NCBI GenBank assembly: GCA_021798235.1
Contig: JAJZMO010000164.1
Coordinates: forward strand, 11,879 to 19,768
DNA from: Acidobacteriota bacterium
Lineage (GTDB): Bacteria; Acidobacteriota; Terriglobia; Terriglobales; Acidobacteriaceae
DNA: 7,890 nucleotides
Reading direction: 5' to 3'
In this document: positions 1 to 7,800 of the stretch, piece after piece
Layout of the letters: every line of letters begins with the position of its first letter
Numbering within the stretch: position 1 is the first letter of the stretch
Translations under genes and position numbers: made by a program
The notes under the pieces: generated by a model
The model's database searches: none
Seen by the model: only the letters and a program-made list of their open reading frames with translations
Told to the model about the DNA's origin: nothing

Positions 1-27
1 GTTTTGTCTGTGACGTGCCTTACACAG

Positions 28-90
28 AAAAAAATTTATTTTCGGTTGCACCCGCTGCGCGTGCCTTCTTCCATTCTACGCAACGGGTGC
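28..90 (-). terminator. Possible intrinsic terminator at the end of the operon
   Basis: Read on the minus strand, a 12-base arm GCACCCGTTGCG (79-90) is followed by a 19-base loop and the matching arm CGCAGCGGGTGC (48-59). The arms pair fully as RNA with one U-G wobble. A run of seven Ts follows at 34-28. The stem begins 17 bases after the stop codon of the last gene, which suits a terminator. Against this, the T-run starts 13 bases after the stem rather than directly at its base, and the loop is large. It may therefore be a weak terminator or an mRNA 3'-end stabiliser. Positions 1-107 contain no convincing gene on either strand. Confidence 0.45.
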
Positions 91-107
91 TCCCATTTCT
101 GTTCCGC

Positions 108-722
108 TCACTGCGCGGTCTTATTCTCCGCATCCAAGCCCAGCCGCTGCTGGCGCTCGGCCATCTGCTGCAACTCCGGCCCGGTACGGGCAAAGCCATT
201 GGTCAGGGGCACATTCACCGTCATCGAAGCATCGCCAACCATCGGCGGCTCGGCGGTCTTGCCTGCCTGCGTAACGGGCAATCCCTGCGCGGCGACAATC
301 TGCATGGCGCGCTCAATCGGAATGCGCACGGTCTGCTTCTGCTCATCGGCCCATGTGTAGTGGTCGAGCAGTAGATCCTCACGCGCGTGCAGCGCGATCA
401 CATCGTTGTTGCCGTCATCGGTTTGCAGGCGCGGCGTGGGGAACTTCGAGACCAAATTGCGCAACTGCTGCTGTTCGATCACCGGATTGGAGGCCATATT
501 CTGCTGCGTAATGCCAGCCTGCTGGTTCCAACGGCTCTCGGGGCCATCGTGATGGATCAAGGCTTCATTGATCAGCTTGCCCAGACCAAAGCAGACAACA
601 AAGAAGACTGCCAGCGAGGCGACCAACACGACCAAGAAAGTCACCACACCGCCAACGTTGGCGTCGCTAGTCTCATACCCCGGCCCTTTGCCGTGGTTGT
701 GGGATGGATCATGCGTGGGCAT
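108..722 (-). CDS. Unnamed single-helix membrane protein, putative ACIII accessory protein
   Basis: A 204-residue protein I cannot name. The first 24 residues are soluble and His-rich (THDPSHNHGK) and include GYETSDANVGG (15-25), which resembles a motif I recall from small proteins near respiratory oxidase and ACIII genes. One helix spans about 26-50. The rest should be periplasmic: FPTPRLQ (94-100), LHAREDLLLDHYTWAD (111-126) and TVRIPIERAMQIVAAQGLP (131-149). No haem, cluster or copper-binding cysteine motif is present; the only Cys (44) is in the helix. The ATG at 722 was chosen because GGAG lies 7 bases upstream; an earlier in-frame ATG at 767 would add 15 residues lying wholly within actF. 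The 14-base overlap with actF implies coupling and an ACIII-related job in assembly or as an extra subunit. It is in the place where other operons may carry actG, but equivalence is not shown. Confidence 0.85.
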   Translation of the reverse strand: MPTHDPSHNHGKGPGYETSDANVGGVVTFLVVLVASLAVFFVVCFGLGKLINEALIHHDGPESRWNQQAGITQQNMASNPVIEQQQLRNLVSKFPTPRLQTDDGNNDVIALHAREDLLLDHYTWADEQKQTVRIPIERAMQIVAAQGLPVTQAGKTAEPPMVGDASMTVNVPLTNGFARTGPELQQMAERQQRLGLDAENKTAQ

Positions 723-1992
723 GTTCAGGCTCCAAAATCTCCGGCAGATGCGGATCGTTGACGGCAATCACAGGACGCGTGCGCAACTGCAGCGCCAGAT
801 AGGCAACCCAGAGGGACACCATGGCACCGGGCACAAAGACGTACTGCAACAGCTCGACAGTGAAGTGGAAGTTGTGGTGGATGTCAGCAAAGTTTGGCGC
901 AATCAGCCAGAAGCTGTCCAGGAAGCGGGCAAAGAGCATGATGCAGCAGACAGCGGCCAACTGCGACTTGTTGCGCTTGATCCGGCGCGACAGCAGCAGC
1001 GTAAACGGCAGCAGCCAGTGGAAGGCGAAATCCAAACCAATCACATAGCCCCAGCCGCCGGTGATGCGATCCATGTACCAGCGAATCTCCTCTGGCAGGT
1101 TGCCCGACCAGATGATGAGGTATTGCGAAAAGGCGATGTAGATGTTCAGCATGACGAAGGCGAAGCAGAGCTTGCCTAAATCGTGCTGCTCGGTGGTGCG
1201 GAAGACGCTCTTGATCGGCTCGTCCTGCGACAGGGCCAGCGTAATCAAAATCACCATAGCCAACGCGGCGTAACCCTGCGCAACCAAGAAGAGCAGGCCG
1301 TAGACCGAGGAGTACCAGGTCGGATCGAGCGACATGACCCAATCAATCGAGGCACCGGTCAGCGTGAGCGAATAGACGAGCAGGCCAAAGCCGCTCAAAT
1401 TCTCAAATCGCTTCTGCCAGAACCAACTGGTGTGCTGCGTGTCGCTGTCCCGCTGCAACGACCAGCGATTCAGAAAGTAAGCAAACAGGCCCCAGATCAG
1501 GAAGTACGCAATGCCGCGCTCCCAAAAGCCTTGCACGTTCAGATACGGGCGTTTGTAGGCGATGCAGTGGGCTTGAAAGCCGTTGATCAGCCCTGCGTGC
1601 AGCGCCTCTTCCGGATTGGTGATGCGCGCCCACAGATACAAGCGCTTGGCGAAGAGGGCCACGGGCAGAAACATCAGGAAGACAATCGGCAGCGTGCGGC
1701 TCATCGCCTCCAGCGGACGGCGAATCAGCAGCCCCCACTTACCGCCAGAGACATGCTGCACCATCAGCAGCGCCAGGCCGCCCACGGCAAAGCTGAAGCA
1801 GACGATCATGCCCATCAGCCAGCCGCGCAGCACGTAATCGAAGCTCAAGGCGTCCGGATGCGTAAAGTAGACCGCAGCTGCCAGCGCGGCAAAAACCACG
1901 ACGGCAATCAACGCCCGGTTGCGCCAGTGCGAAACCCGCGCCGGAGCGCTTAAATCCGCAGGCAGATGTTTTGCTGTGTGTGCGTGTTCCAT
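709..1992 (-). CDS. actF: ActF, second NrfD-type integral membrane subunit of ACIII
   Basis: A 427-residue polytopic membrane protein, distant paralogue of ActC, which forms the other half of the membrane core of ACIII. About ten hydrophobic segments are visible (roughly 26-44, 56-78, 99-117, 160-176, 202-219, 229-253, 273-294, 312-333, 346-365, 382-404). The stretch FSQYLIIWSGNLPEEI (288-303) is a strong ActF signature. GASIDWVMSLDPTW (213-226) and FHFTVELLQY (375-384) also fit the family. The start at 1992 lies 18 bases after the actE stop with a weak GAGG 12 bases upstream; an N-terminus of about 25 soluble residues precedes helix 1, as expected. Both ends are rich in histidine (MEHAHTAKH and PEHAHA). 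The last 14 bases overlap the next gene in another frame. Confidence 0.95.
   Translation of the reverse strand: MEHAHTAKHLPADLSAPARVSHWRNRALIAVVVFAALAAAVYFTHPDALSFDYVLRGWLMGMIVCFSFAVGGLALLMVQHVSGGKWGLLIRRPLEAMSRTLPIVFLMFLPVALFAKRLYLWARITNPEEALHAGLINGFQAHCIAYKRPYLNVQGFWERGIAYFLIWGLFAYFLNRWSLQRDSDTQHTSWFWQKRFENLSGFGLLVYSLTLTGASIDWVMSLDPTWYSSVYGLLFLVAQGYAALAMVILITLALSQDEPIKSVFRTTEQHDLGKLCFAFVMLNIYIAFSQYLIIWSGNLPEEIRWYMDRITGGWGYVIGLDFAFHWLLPFTLLLSRRIKRNKSQLAAVCCIMLFARFLDSFWLIAPNFADIHHNFHFTVELLQYVFVPGAMVSLWVAYLALQLRTRPVIAVNDPHLPEILEPEHAHA
730..733 (-). promoter_or_regulatory. Ribosome binding site that decides the start of the gene after actF
   Basis: GGAG on the minus strand lies 7 bases before the ATG at 722, within the last codons of actF. 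This spacing is close to ideal and favours the 204-residue product over the 219-residue alternative starting at 767. Confidence 0.65.
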
Positions 1993-2010
1993 GCTTATGC
2001 CTGTCCTCGA

Positions 2011-2760
2011 CTATTTCTTTGCCTTACCGGCGACTGCGGCTGTCTTTGTGGTGGCCTTGGCTGCGGCAGCCGGTGACTGCATCTCACCCGCGCTGGGCAC
2101 GTTGGTTTCCTGCGGCAGCGTCCAAGCGTCCACAAAGCCCGGCGCAAAGCCCGCCTGCTGGCTTACTTCCGAGAGCTTCTGCACCTGCACGCCTGCCGGA
2201 ACATCGGCCAGCGGTGCGTCCTGGCTCAACTGCAACGCGCGAATGTAGGCGGCAATGGCCCAGCGATCCTGCGTTGTAATCTGTGCCGAATAATCTGGCA
2301 TGGAGCCATAGCCGTGCGTCATTACGAAGAAGTAATGGCTCAGCGGCTTGGCAGCGATCAGCGGATCGTGGAAGTTGCCAGCAGGCTTGTAGCCGCGCTC
2401 GACAATCATGCCGCGTCCATTACCCACACGCGAGTGGCACGGCGTGCAGTAAATGTTGTAGCGCTCCTGCCCGCGGTCGAGCACCGTCATCGTGACGGGA
2501 AAGGGCATGGCGTTCTGCTCCTTGCCGTCAATCAGGCCGGTGTTGTAATACTCGTCGCCGTCAAACTGATTGCGCGCCACCGCACCCAGCACTTCGGGCC
2601 GCACGGAGCGCCCGCTGGGAAAGAAGGTGGTGCCGCGCTGCGGAATAAACTTCGGCTGATTCTGCATGTCTTGACGGCAGCCGGAGACCAAGGCGACCGT
2701 AAAGACCGCAGCAGCGGCCAAGGTGGAACGATAGAGTAGCGATGCGGTTCGGCTGCGCAT
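2011..2760 (-). CDS. actE: ActE, monohaem cytochrome c lipoprotein subunit of ACIII
   Basis: A 249-residue periplasmic c-type cytochrome, one of the electron-exit subunits of ACIII. A hydrophobic signal peptide ends in a lipobox, VSGC (Cys28), predicting a lipid-anchored mature protein. One haem-binding motif, CTPCH (105-109), lies in the family-like context RYNIYCTPCHSRVGNGRG. Met154 in GYGSMPDYSAQI is the likely sixth haem ligand. The segment TTQDRWAIAAYIRALQLS (162-179) matches the last helix of the cytochrome c fold. The C-terminus (about 230-249) is an Ala/Lys/Thr-rich, probably disordered tail. The start at 2760 gives a good signal peptide. Its nearest ribosome binding site, GGAGG at 2776-2780, lies within actD and is rather distant (15 bases), so reinitiation from the actD stop 4 bases away may matter. 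The stop is TAG, 18 bases before actF. Confidence 0.94.
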   Translation of the reverse strand: MRSRTASLLYRSTLAAAAVFTVALVSGCRQDMQNQPKFIPQRGTTFFPSGRSVRPEVLGAVARNQFDGDEYYNTGLIDGKEQNAMPFPVTMTVLDRGQERYNIYCTPCHSRVGNGRGMIVERGYKPAGNFHDPLIAAKPLSHYFFVMTHGYGSMPDYSAQITTQDRWAIAAYIRALQLSQDAPLADVPAGVQVQKLSEVSQQAGFAPGFVDAWTLPQETNVPSAGEMQSPAAAAKATTKTAAVAGKAKK

Positions 2761-2764
2761 GGGT

Positions 2765-3316
2765 TTAGTGATCGACCTCCACGACCGAAACCGGCCGGAA
2801 CGATTCCAAAAACGCCCGCGACTCGGCAGTGGAGAACTTCGGATCATCCGACTGCAAGCACAGGAAAAATTTGTCGGTCGTTGCGCCATCGCGGAAATTC
2901 GGCGCATTGAAGACCGGATGATAAGGAGCTGGCAGGCGGTTCAACGCCAGCATTCCAAACGCTGCAGAGAGTCCAGCAAAGAGAATGGTCCATTCATACG
3001 CAGGAATGATGAAGGCCGGCCAGGAAAACATTGGACGCCCGGCGACATTGAGCGGATAGGCCCAGACCGAGACCCAGGTTTCCAGGCTGAACATGGCGCA
3101 GCCGCCCAACAAGCCACCCAGCAGGCAGATGCGGGCCACGCCACGCTCCTGTGGCTCGTCAAAGCCGATGGCCTCCGCTGCTTCTTCCAGCGGATAGGGC
3201 GTATAGCAGTCCATGCGGCGGTAGCCGTTGGCATAGGCCGCCTTGGCTGCCTCAACCAGCTCCGTGGGCGTGGCAAACTCCGCCAGCAAACCGTAGATTC
3301 CTTCACGCATCGGCAT
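2765..3316 (-). CDS. actD: ActD, two-helix membrane subunit of ACIII (DUF3341 family)
   Basis: A 183-residue membrane subunit of ACIII. ActD carries no cofactor and is held to be structural, packing against the NrfD-type core. A soluble N-terminal part opens with the family-typical REGIYGLLAEF and contains YTPYPLEE (38-45). Two hydrophobic helices follow, about 59-80 and 100-126. The C-terminal segment LPAPYHPVFN (128-137) leading to DKFFLCL (148-154) is also characteristic of the family. The ATG at 3316 was chosen because it overlaps the actC stop as TAATG and has GGAGG 10 bases upstream; the next ATG, two codons in, has poorer spacing. The open frame continues upstream to 3502 inside actC, but that part is a shadow. 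The actE start follows the stop after 4 bases. Confidence 0.94.
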   Translation of the reverse strand: MPMREGIYGLLAEFATPTELVEAAKAAYANGYRRMDCYTPYPLEEAAEAIGFDEPQERGVARICLLGGLLGGCAMFSLETWVSVWAYPLNVAGRPMFSWPAFIIPAYEWTILFAGLSAAFGMLALNRLPAPYHPVFNAPNFRDGATTDKFFLCLQSDDPKFSTAESRAFLESFRPVSVVEVDH

Positions 3317-4764
3317 TAGTGACCCGCCTCCGTATGCAATTCTTCGCCGTGCTTCACCTTGGCCTGCGGCAGCATCATGCGGATCTCCGACATCGGAATC
3401 ATGGGCACGAAGCGAATAAACAGGAAGAACAGGAAGGTGAACAGCCCCAGCGTTCCTACAAAGGTCATGTAATCCCAGCGCGTAGCGCGATAGGTGCCCC
3501 ACGACGAGGGCAGAAAGTCGCGGTACAGGCTGGTGACGACGATGACGAAACGCTCAAACCACATGCCCGTATTCACGATCAACGAGATCAGGAACAGATA
3601 CGTCACATTGTGGCGCAGCTTGCGCGACCAGAGCGTCGTAAGCGGAATGGCAATGTTGCAGGTGATGAGCACCCAGTAGGCCCAGCCCATCGGCCCAAAC
3701 ATGCGGTTCCAGAACATGAAGTACTCCCAGCGACTGGCCGAGTACCAAGACATGACTACTTCCATGCCATAACCGTAGGCGACGATCGAGCCCGTGGCGA
3801 GCATGACCTTGGCCATGTTGTCCAAGTGGCGCATGGTGATGATGTCTTCCAGCGCGTAAAACTTACGGATCGGAATGGCCAGCGTCAGCACCATGGCGAA
3901 GCCGGAATAAATCGCGCCCGCAACAAAGTACGGCGGGAAGATGGTCGTATGCCAGCCCGGCAGCACGGCCACGGCAAAGTCAAAGCTGATGACCGTGTGT
4001 ACGGAGAGCACCAGCGGCGTGGCCAAGCCGGCCAACAGCAGCGAGGCCGTCTCATAGCGCATCCAGTGGCGGGCCGAACCGCGCCAGCCGAGCGACAACT
4101 GTCCATAGATGTACTTGGCGAACTTCGATTGCGCCCGATCGCGCATCGTGCCAAAGTCAGGAACCAAGCCGATGTACCAGAAGACCACGGAGATCGTCGC
4201 GTAGGTGGAGACGGCGAAGACGTCCCACATGAGCGGCGAGCGGAACTGCGGCCAGACGTTCATGCTGTTCGGGTATGGGAAGAGCCAGTAAATCGCCAGC
4301 CAGGGACGGCCCGTGTGGATGACCGGGAACATACCGGCGCAGACCACGGCAAAGAGTGTCATCGCCTCAGCAAAGCGGTTGATGGAGTTGCGCCAGCCCT
4401 GCTTGAAGAGCAGCAAAATCGCCGAGATCAGCGTACCGGCGTGGCCGATACCGATCCACCAAACGAAGTTGACGATGGCAAAGCCCCAGGCCACAGGCAT
4501 GGTGATGGCCCAGATGCCGGTGCCTTTGAGAAAGAGCCAAATGACCGCCGTCAGCATCATGCCGACCAAGCCGCCGGCCAGCATGAAGCCAAAGAACCAG
4601 CCCATGGGCGTGTGCGTCGTCAGCACGATGCGGGAGATGGTCTCCGTGACCGAGCGGAAGGTCAGGCCCGGCGCAAGTACGCGCTGCTCGCCCGTCTTCG
4701 GGTCAATCATCCGGTCCGTCTTTGGATCCGCCGGATTGTGGGGTGATACATCCTTGGTAGCCAT
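3316..4764 (-). CDS. actC: ActC, NrfD/PsrC-type integral membrane quinol-oxidising subunit of ACIII
   Basis: A 482-residue polytopic membrane protein of the NrfD/polysulfide reductase PsrC family, one of two such subunits in ACIII; it docks against the iron-sulfur domain of ActB and contributes the quinol site. A soluble N-terminus of about 45 residues precedes roughly ten hydrophobic segments (about 56-78, 86-120, 133-150, 181-202, 237-262, 275-298, 317-340, 358-378, 387-411, 433-453). Typical family motifs are [10 protein letters not shown] (51-60), GIGHAGT (105-111) and PVIHTGRP (147-154); polar residues such as His150, Asp181, His256, Asp262 and Glu404 lie in or beside helices and are candidates for quinol or proton handling (inference). 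The start is fixed: the codon before this ATG is an in-frame TGA, and GAGAGG sits 11 bases upstream. Its TAA stop shares one base with the actD start (TAATG). Confidence 0.97.
   Translation of the reverse strand: MATKDVSPHNPADPKTDRMIDPKTGEQRVLAPGLTFRSVTETISRIVLTTHTPMGWFFGFMLAGGLVGMMLTAVIWLFLKGTGIWAITMPVAWGFAIVNFVWWIGIGHAGTLISAILLLFKQGWRNSINRFAEAMTLFAVVCAGMFPVIHTGRPWLAIYWLFPYPNSMNVWPQFRSPLMWDVFAVSTYATISVVFWYIGLVPDFGTMRDRAQSKFAKYIYGQLSLGWRGSARHWMRYETASLLLAGLATPLVLSVHTVISFDFAVAVLPGWHTTIFPPYFVAGAIYSGFAMVLTLAIPIRKFYALEDIITMRHLDNMAKVMLATGSIVAYGYGMEVVMSWYSASRWEYFMFWNRMFGPMGWAYWVLITCNIAIPLTTLWSRKLRHNVTYLFLISLIVNTGMWFERFVIVVTSLYRDFLPSSWGTYRATRWDYMTFVGTLGLFTFLFFLFIRFVPMIPMSEIRMMLPQAKVKHGEELHTEAGH
3327..3331 (-). 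promoter_or_regulatory. Ribosome binding site that decides the actD start
   Basis: GGAGG on the minus strand lies 10 bases before the ATG at 3316 and inside the last codons of actC. It supports the ATG that overlaps the actC stop and argues against longer in-frame starts further inside actC. With the one-base TAATG overlap this implies translational coupling of ActD to ActC. Confidence 0.7.
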
Positions 4765-4830
4765 TCAGCGTCTGGCCTCTCGCATTTCCAAATTCAATCC
4801 ACTGCCTTGTTGCTGCCTGCGCGGTCTTGT

Positions 4831-4850
4831 CGCCCGCCGATGGCCGGGCG
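4831..4850 (-). other. Small inverted repeat in the actB-actC gap
   Basis: A perfect 6-bp inverted repeat (CGCCCG/CGGGCG) with an 8-base loop starts 8 bases after the actB stop. It lies in the only intergenic gap of appreciable size within the operon (94 bases). No T-run follows, so it does not look like an intrinsic terminator. It could stabilise or mark a processing point in the mRNA between actB and actC, or be chance in GC-rich DNA. Nothing else recognisable is in the gap apart from the actC ribosome binding site. Confidence 0.3.
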
Positions 4851-4858
4851 CATTCCGC

Positions 4859-7800
4859 TTAGGCGTTTTGGGTCAAATCCGGATTGGGGTTCACCACTCC
4901 GGCGATGTAGGAGGTGCGGGGCCGCGTGTTCTGGTCGGCCAGCACGGTGTAGTTGCGTGGCTGAGCCTTCAGTTGCGCCACGCGGCTGTTTTTGTCGTTC
5001 TTGTTGCCAAAGGTGATGGCCTGCGTCGGGCAAGCCTGCTGGCAGGCCGTGACGATCTCACCATCGCGCACGTCGCGGTTTTCCTTGTCGGCGTGAATCT
5101 TGGCCGCCGTGATGCGCTGCACGCAGTAGGTACACTTTTCCATCACACCGCGGCTGCGCACGCTGACATCAGGGTTGCGCATCAGCTTCAGGCTCTCCGT
5201 CTCATAGTCGGAGAAGAGCAGCCAGTTGAAGCGGCGCACCTTGTACGGGCAGTTGTTGGAGCAATAGCGGGTGCCCACGCAGCGGTTGTAAACCATCGCG
5301 TTCAGGCCCTCGGGCGTGTGCACCGTGGCCCCGACCGGGCAAACCTGTTCGCACGGCGCGTTTTCGCACTGCTGGCAGGTCATGGGCTGGAAGTGCGCGC
5401 GCGGCGCGTTCAAGTCGCCTTCAAAGTACGTGTCGATGCGGATCCACTGCATGTCGCGGCCAATCCGCACCTCCTGCTTGCCAACCACGGCGATATTGTT
5501 CTCCGCGTAGCAGCTCACAATGCAGGCATTGCAGCCGATGCAGGAGTTCATATCAATGGCCAGCGCCCAGGCATTCTTCTCATACTTCCAGTTCGGGAAG
5601 AGCGTCACGTTCTCCGGCGGCGCTTCGTAATTCTCGCCCTCGTTGGCGAAGTTCGGATTCTTGCGGAACTCCTCCAACGTCGCGTAACGGATGATGCCAC
5701 GCGACATCTCTTCATTGCCTTCGAGCGAGGTGGGAGCCGCATCCGGCTGAAACTTGGCCGCCTCTTCAAAGTTGCCGTAGCTGCGGGCCAGGGGTCCGCG
5801 CTGGTCAATGTAGTGGCTCTTCGGAATGGCGAATTCGTAAACGTCGCCAGTCTTCTGCACCGTGGCGCCGCTCAGGTACAACTGCGACGCCGCCAAGCGA
5901 ATCGGCGTGGCATCAAAGCCCGTGCCTGTGCCGACGCGGCCTGCATTGCGCCGTCCGTAGCCCAGATACACGGTGATGCTCTGCTCAGGATGGCCGGGAA
6001 CCACCAGCGCTGGAGCCTTGATCGTGCGGCCTTGATAGTGAATGGCCAGCACATCGCCTTCGCTGGCACCGAGCGAGGCCATCATGGCCATGCTCATCAA
6101 CGCCGCGTTGTCCCAGGAGAGATTCGTCACCGGCTTGGGCAGCTCTTGCATCCAGCCCAGGTTGGAATAGCGCCCATCGAAGATCGTTGGATCGGGGCGG
6201 AAGACAACTTCAATCGCGGAACTGTCCGCAGGCGCGCTGACAGGGATGGATGCGATCTTGGCCGTGACCGACTTCGGCGCGAAGGCCGTATCGGCAATCC
6301 AGCCATCATGCAGCGCCTTGCGCCATTGGAATTCAAAATCTCCCTTGGCTGCCAGCACCGGCTTCCACGTGGCGCGCACCGCTTCATTCGCCGAGAGATC
6401 CGGATTGGCCAGCATCGTCTGCACGATCGTATGCGCGGACTTGCCACCGTAGAGCGGATCGATCATCGGCTGCACGATGCTCACCGTGCCGTCATAGGCG
6501 CGGGCGTCGGACCAGCTTTCCAAGTAGTGCGTGCCGTGAATGTGCCAGTCGGCTACCTGCGCGGTCTCATCCACGTACAGGCCGAGATGCACCACCGTCT
6601 TGGCGCCGCCCAGTGCCTTGGCAAACTCCAAATCCGCCGGCGCAGAGTAGACAGGATTGCTGTCGAGAATCACCAGCCAATCCACCTTGCCTGCGTGCAG
6701 GTCGCTGACCAAGCCTTGCAACTCTGCGGTCTGTTCGGTCGGCATCGGAGCGAGGCTCTCGGTGTAGACCACCGTTTTGCCCACATTGCCCAGCGCCTGA
6801 TTGATGGCGATCGCGGCCAGATGCACGCTGGCCGGGGCCTGCTCACCGGCGATGACCACACACGCACCCGCGTGGGCCTTCAAATCTTTGGCCACAGCGG
6901 CCAGATACGCAGCCTGCGCCGGAGTCCACGCAAAGCCTGCCGGAGCCGAGCCTGTGCCCAGCGCAGCGGCCAGAGCGGCGGCAAAGCCTTCCACCTGCGA
7001 AGCGCGCAGCGCGAGGCGATGCTCCGCCTTAAAGCCGGTCGTCGTCGGCACGCTTTCGACCACGTACAGACGGTTCATCTCCACGCCCGGCTCCAACTTG
7101 CGGCGCTTGGCGTAATCGGCGGCCAGCTTCAAAAAGCCCGGCTGGGCCAGACCCGAGAGGAAGTCCGCATCGAGGGAGAGAATCACATCGGCGGCGTCGA
7201 GCTTGTACTGCGCATCCAGATATTCACCAAAGGCAGCCTTCGAGGCAGCACGGGCCGAGTCGCGATTGACCGACTCATACTGCACCCACTTGGCCTTGGG
7301 GAAATCCGCCTGCGCCTGCTTCCACTGCGCAGCCAGCGTGGGAGAAACCACGGTGCCGCTCAGGAAGTAGAGACCTTCGCCACCGGTGGCGCGCTTGGCC
7401 TCCAACATGGCGCGAAAATCCGCTTGGAAATTGGCATACTGGCGGGTCTCGCCGCGATACAACACGCGCTGCGAGCGGTCCGGATCATACAGGCCGAGCA
7501 GCGTGCCCTGCGTGTAGGCATCCGTCGTGCCATGGTTCATCGGATGCTCTGGATTGCCATCCACCTTGATCGGGCGATAGGCCTCGCTTTTAACCAGCAG
7601 CGGCACCGCGCCCATGGGAAAGGGATGCGCCGTGGCAAAGTAAACCGGACGGCCCAGCACCAAATCCTCAGGCTGCTTGACGTAGGGATAGATCGGCTCT
7701 TCAGGCTGCTTGGCGCAACCGGTCAGGCCAGCCAAGGCCATCGACGCGCCCATCAGCTTCATGAAGCCGCGGCGGCTGACGGGATCAATCCATTCAGAGG

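Noticed and set aside
1..107. Possible start of another gene after the operon on the minus strand.
   Set aside because: The two ATGs there open frames of only 6 and 12 codons before a stop, so no gene start can be supported within the window.
4..374. Two overlapping plus-strand open frames of about 118 codons at the left edge.
   Set aside because: They run opposite the 3' half of the gene at 108-722 and through the putative terminator; the products look like low-complexity shadows.
568..1179. A 203-codon plus-strand open frame across the actF end and the following gene.
   Set aside because: It runs opposite two well-supported genes and shows no protein-like motif or ribosome binding site that would favour it.
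1183..1953. A 256-codon open frame on the plus strand, opposite actF.
   Set aside because: Its composition is dominated by Gln, Arg and Ala with no domain signature, and it mirrors the codons of a clear ActF gene; treated as a shadow.
2761..2907. Upstream extension of the actE frame into actD.
   Set aside because: It would put about 49 Arg/Ser-rich residues before the signal peptide and destroy a normal lipoprotein signal that starts at 2760.
3317..3502. Upstream extension of the actD frame into actC.
   Set aside because: The extension lacks ActD family character, whereas the ATG at 3316 overlaps the actC stop and has a well-spaced GGAGG.
3151..4746. A 531-codon open frame on the plus strand, opposite actC and the start of actD.
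   Set aside because: The product is rich in Arg, His, Gln and Asp with no recognisable domain or hydrophobic pattern. It lies wholly opposite an unmistakable ActC, and such long antisense frames are a by-product of codon bias in GC-rich coding DNA.
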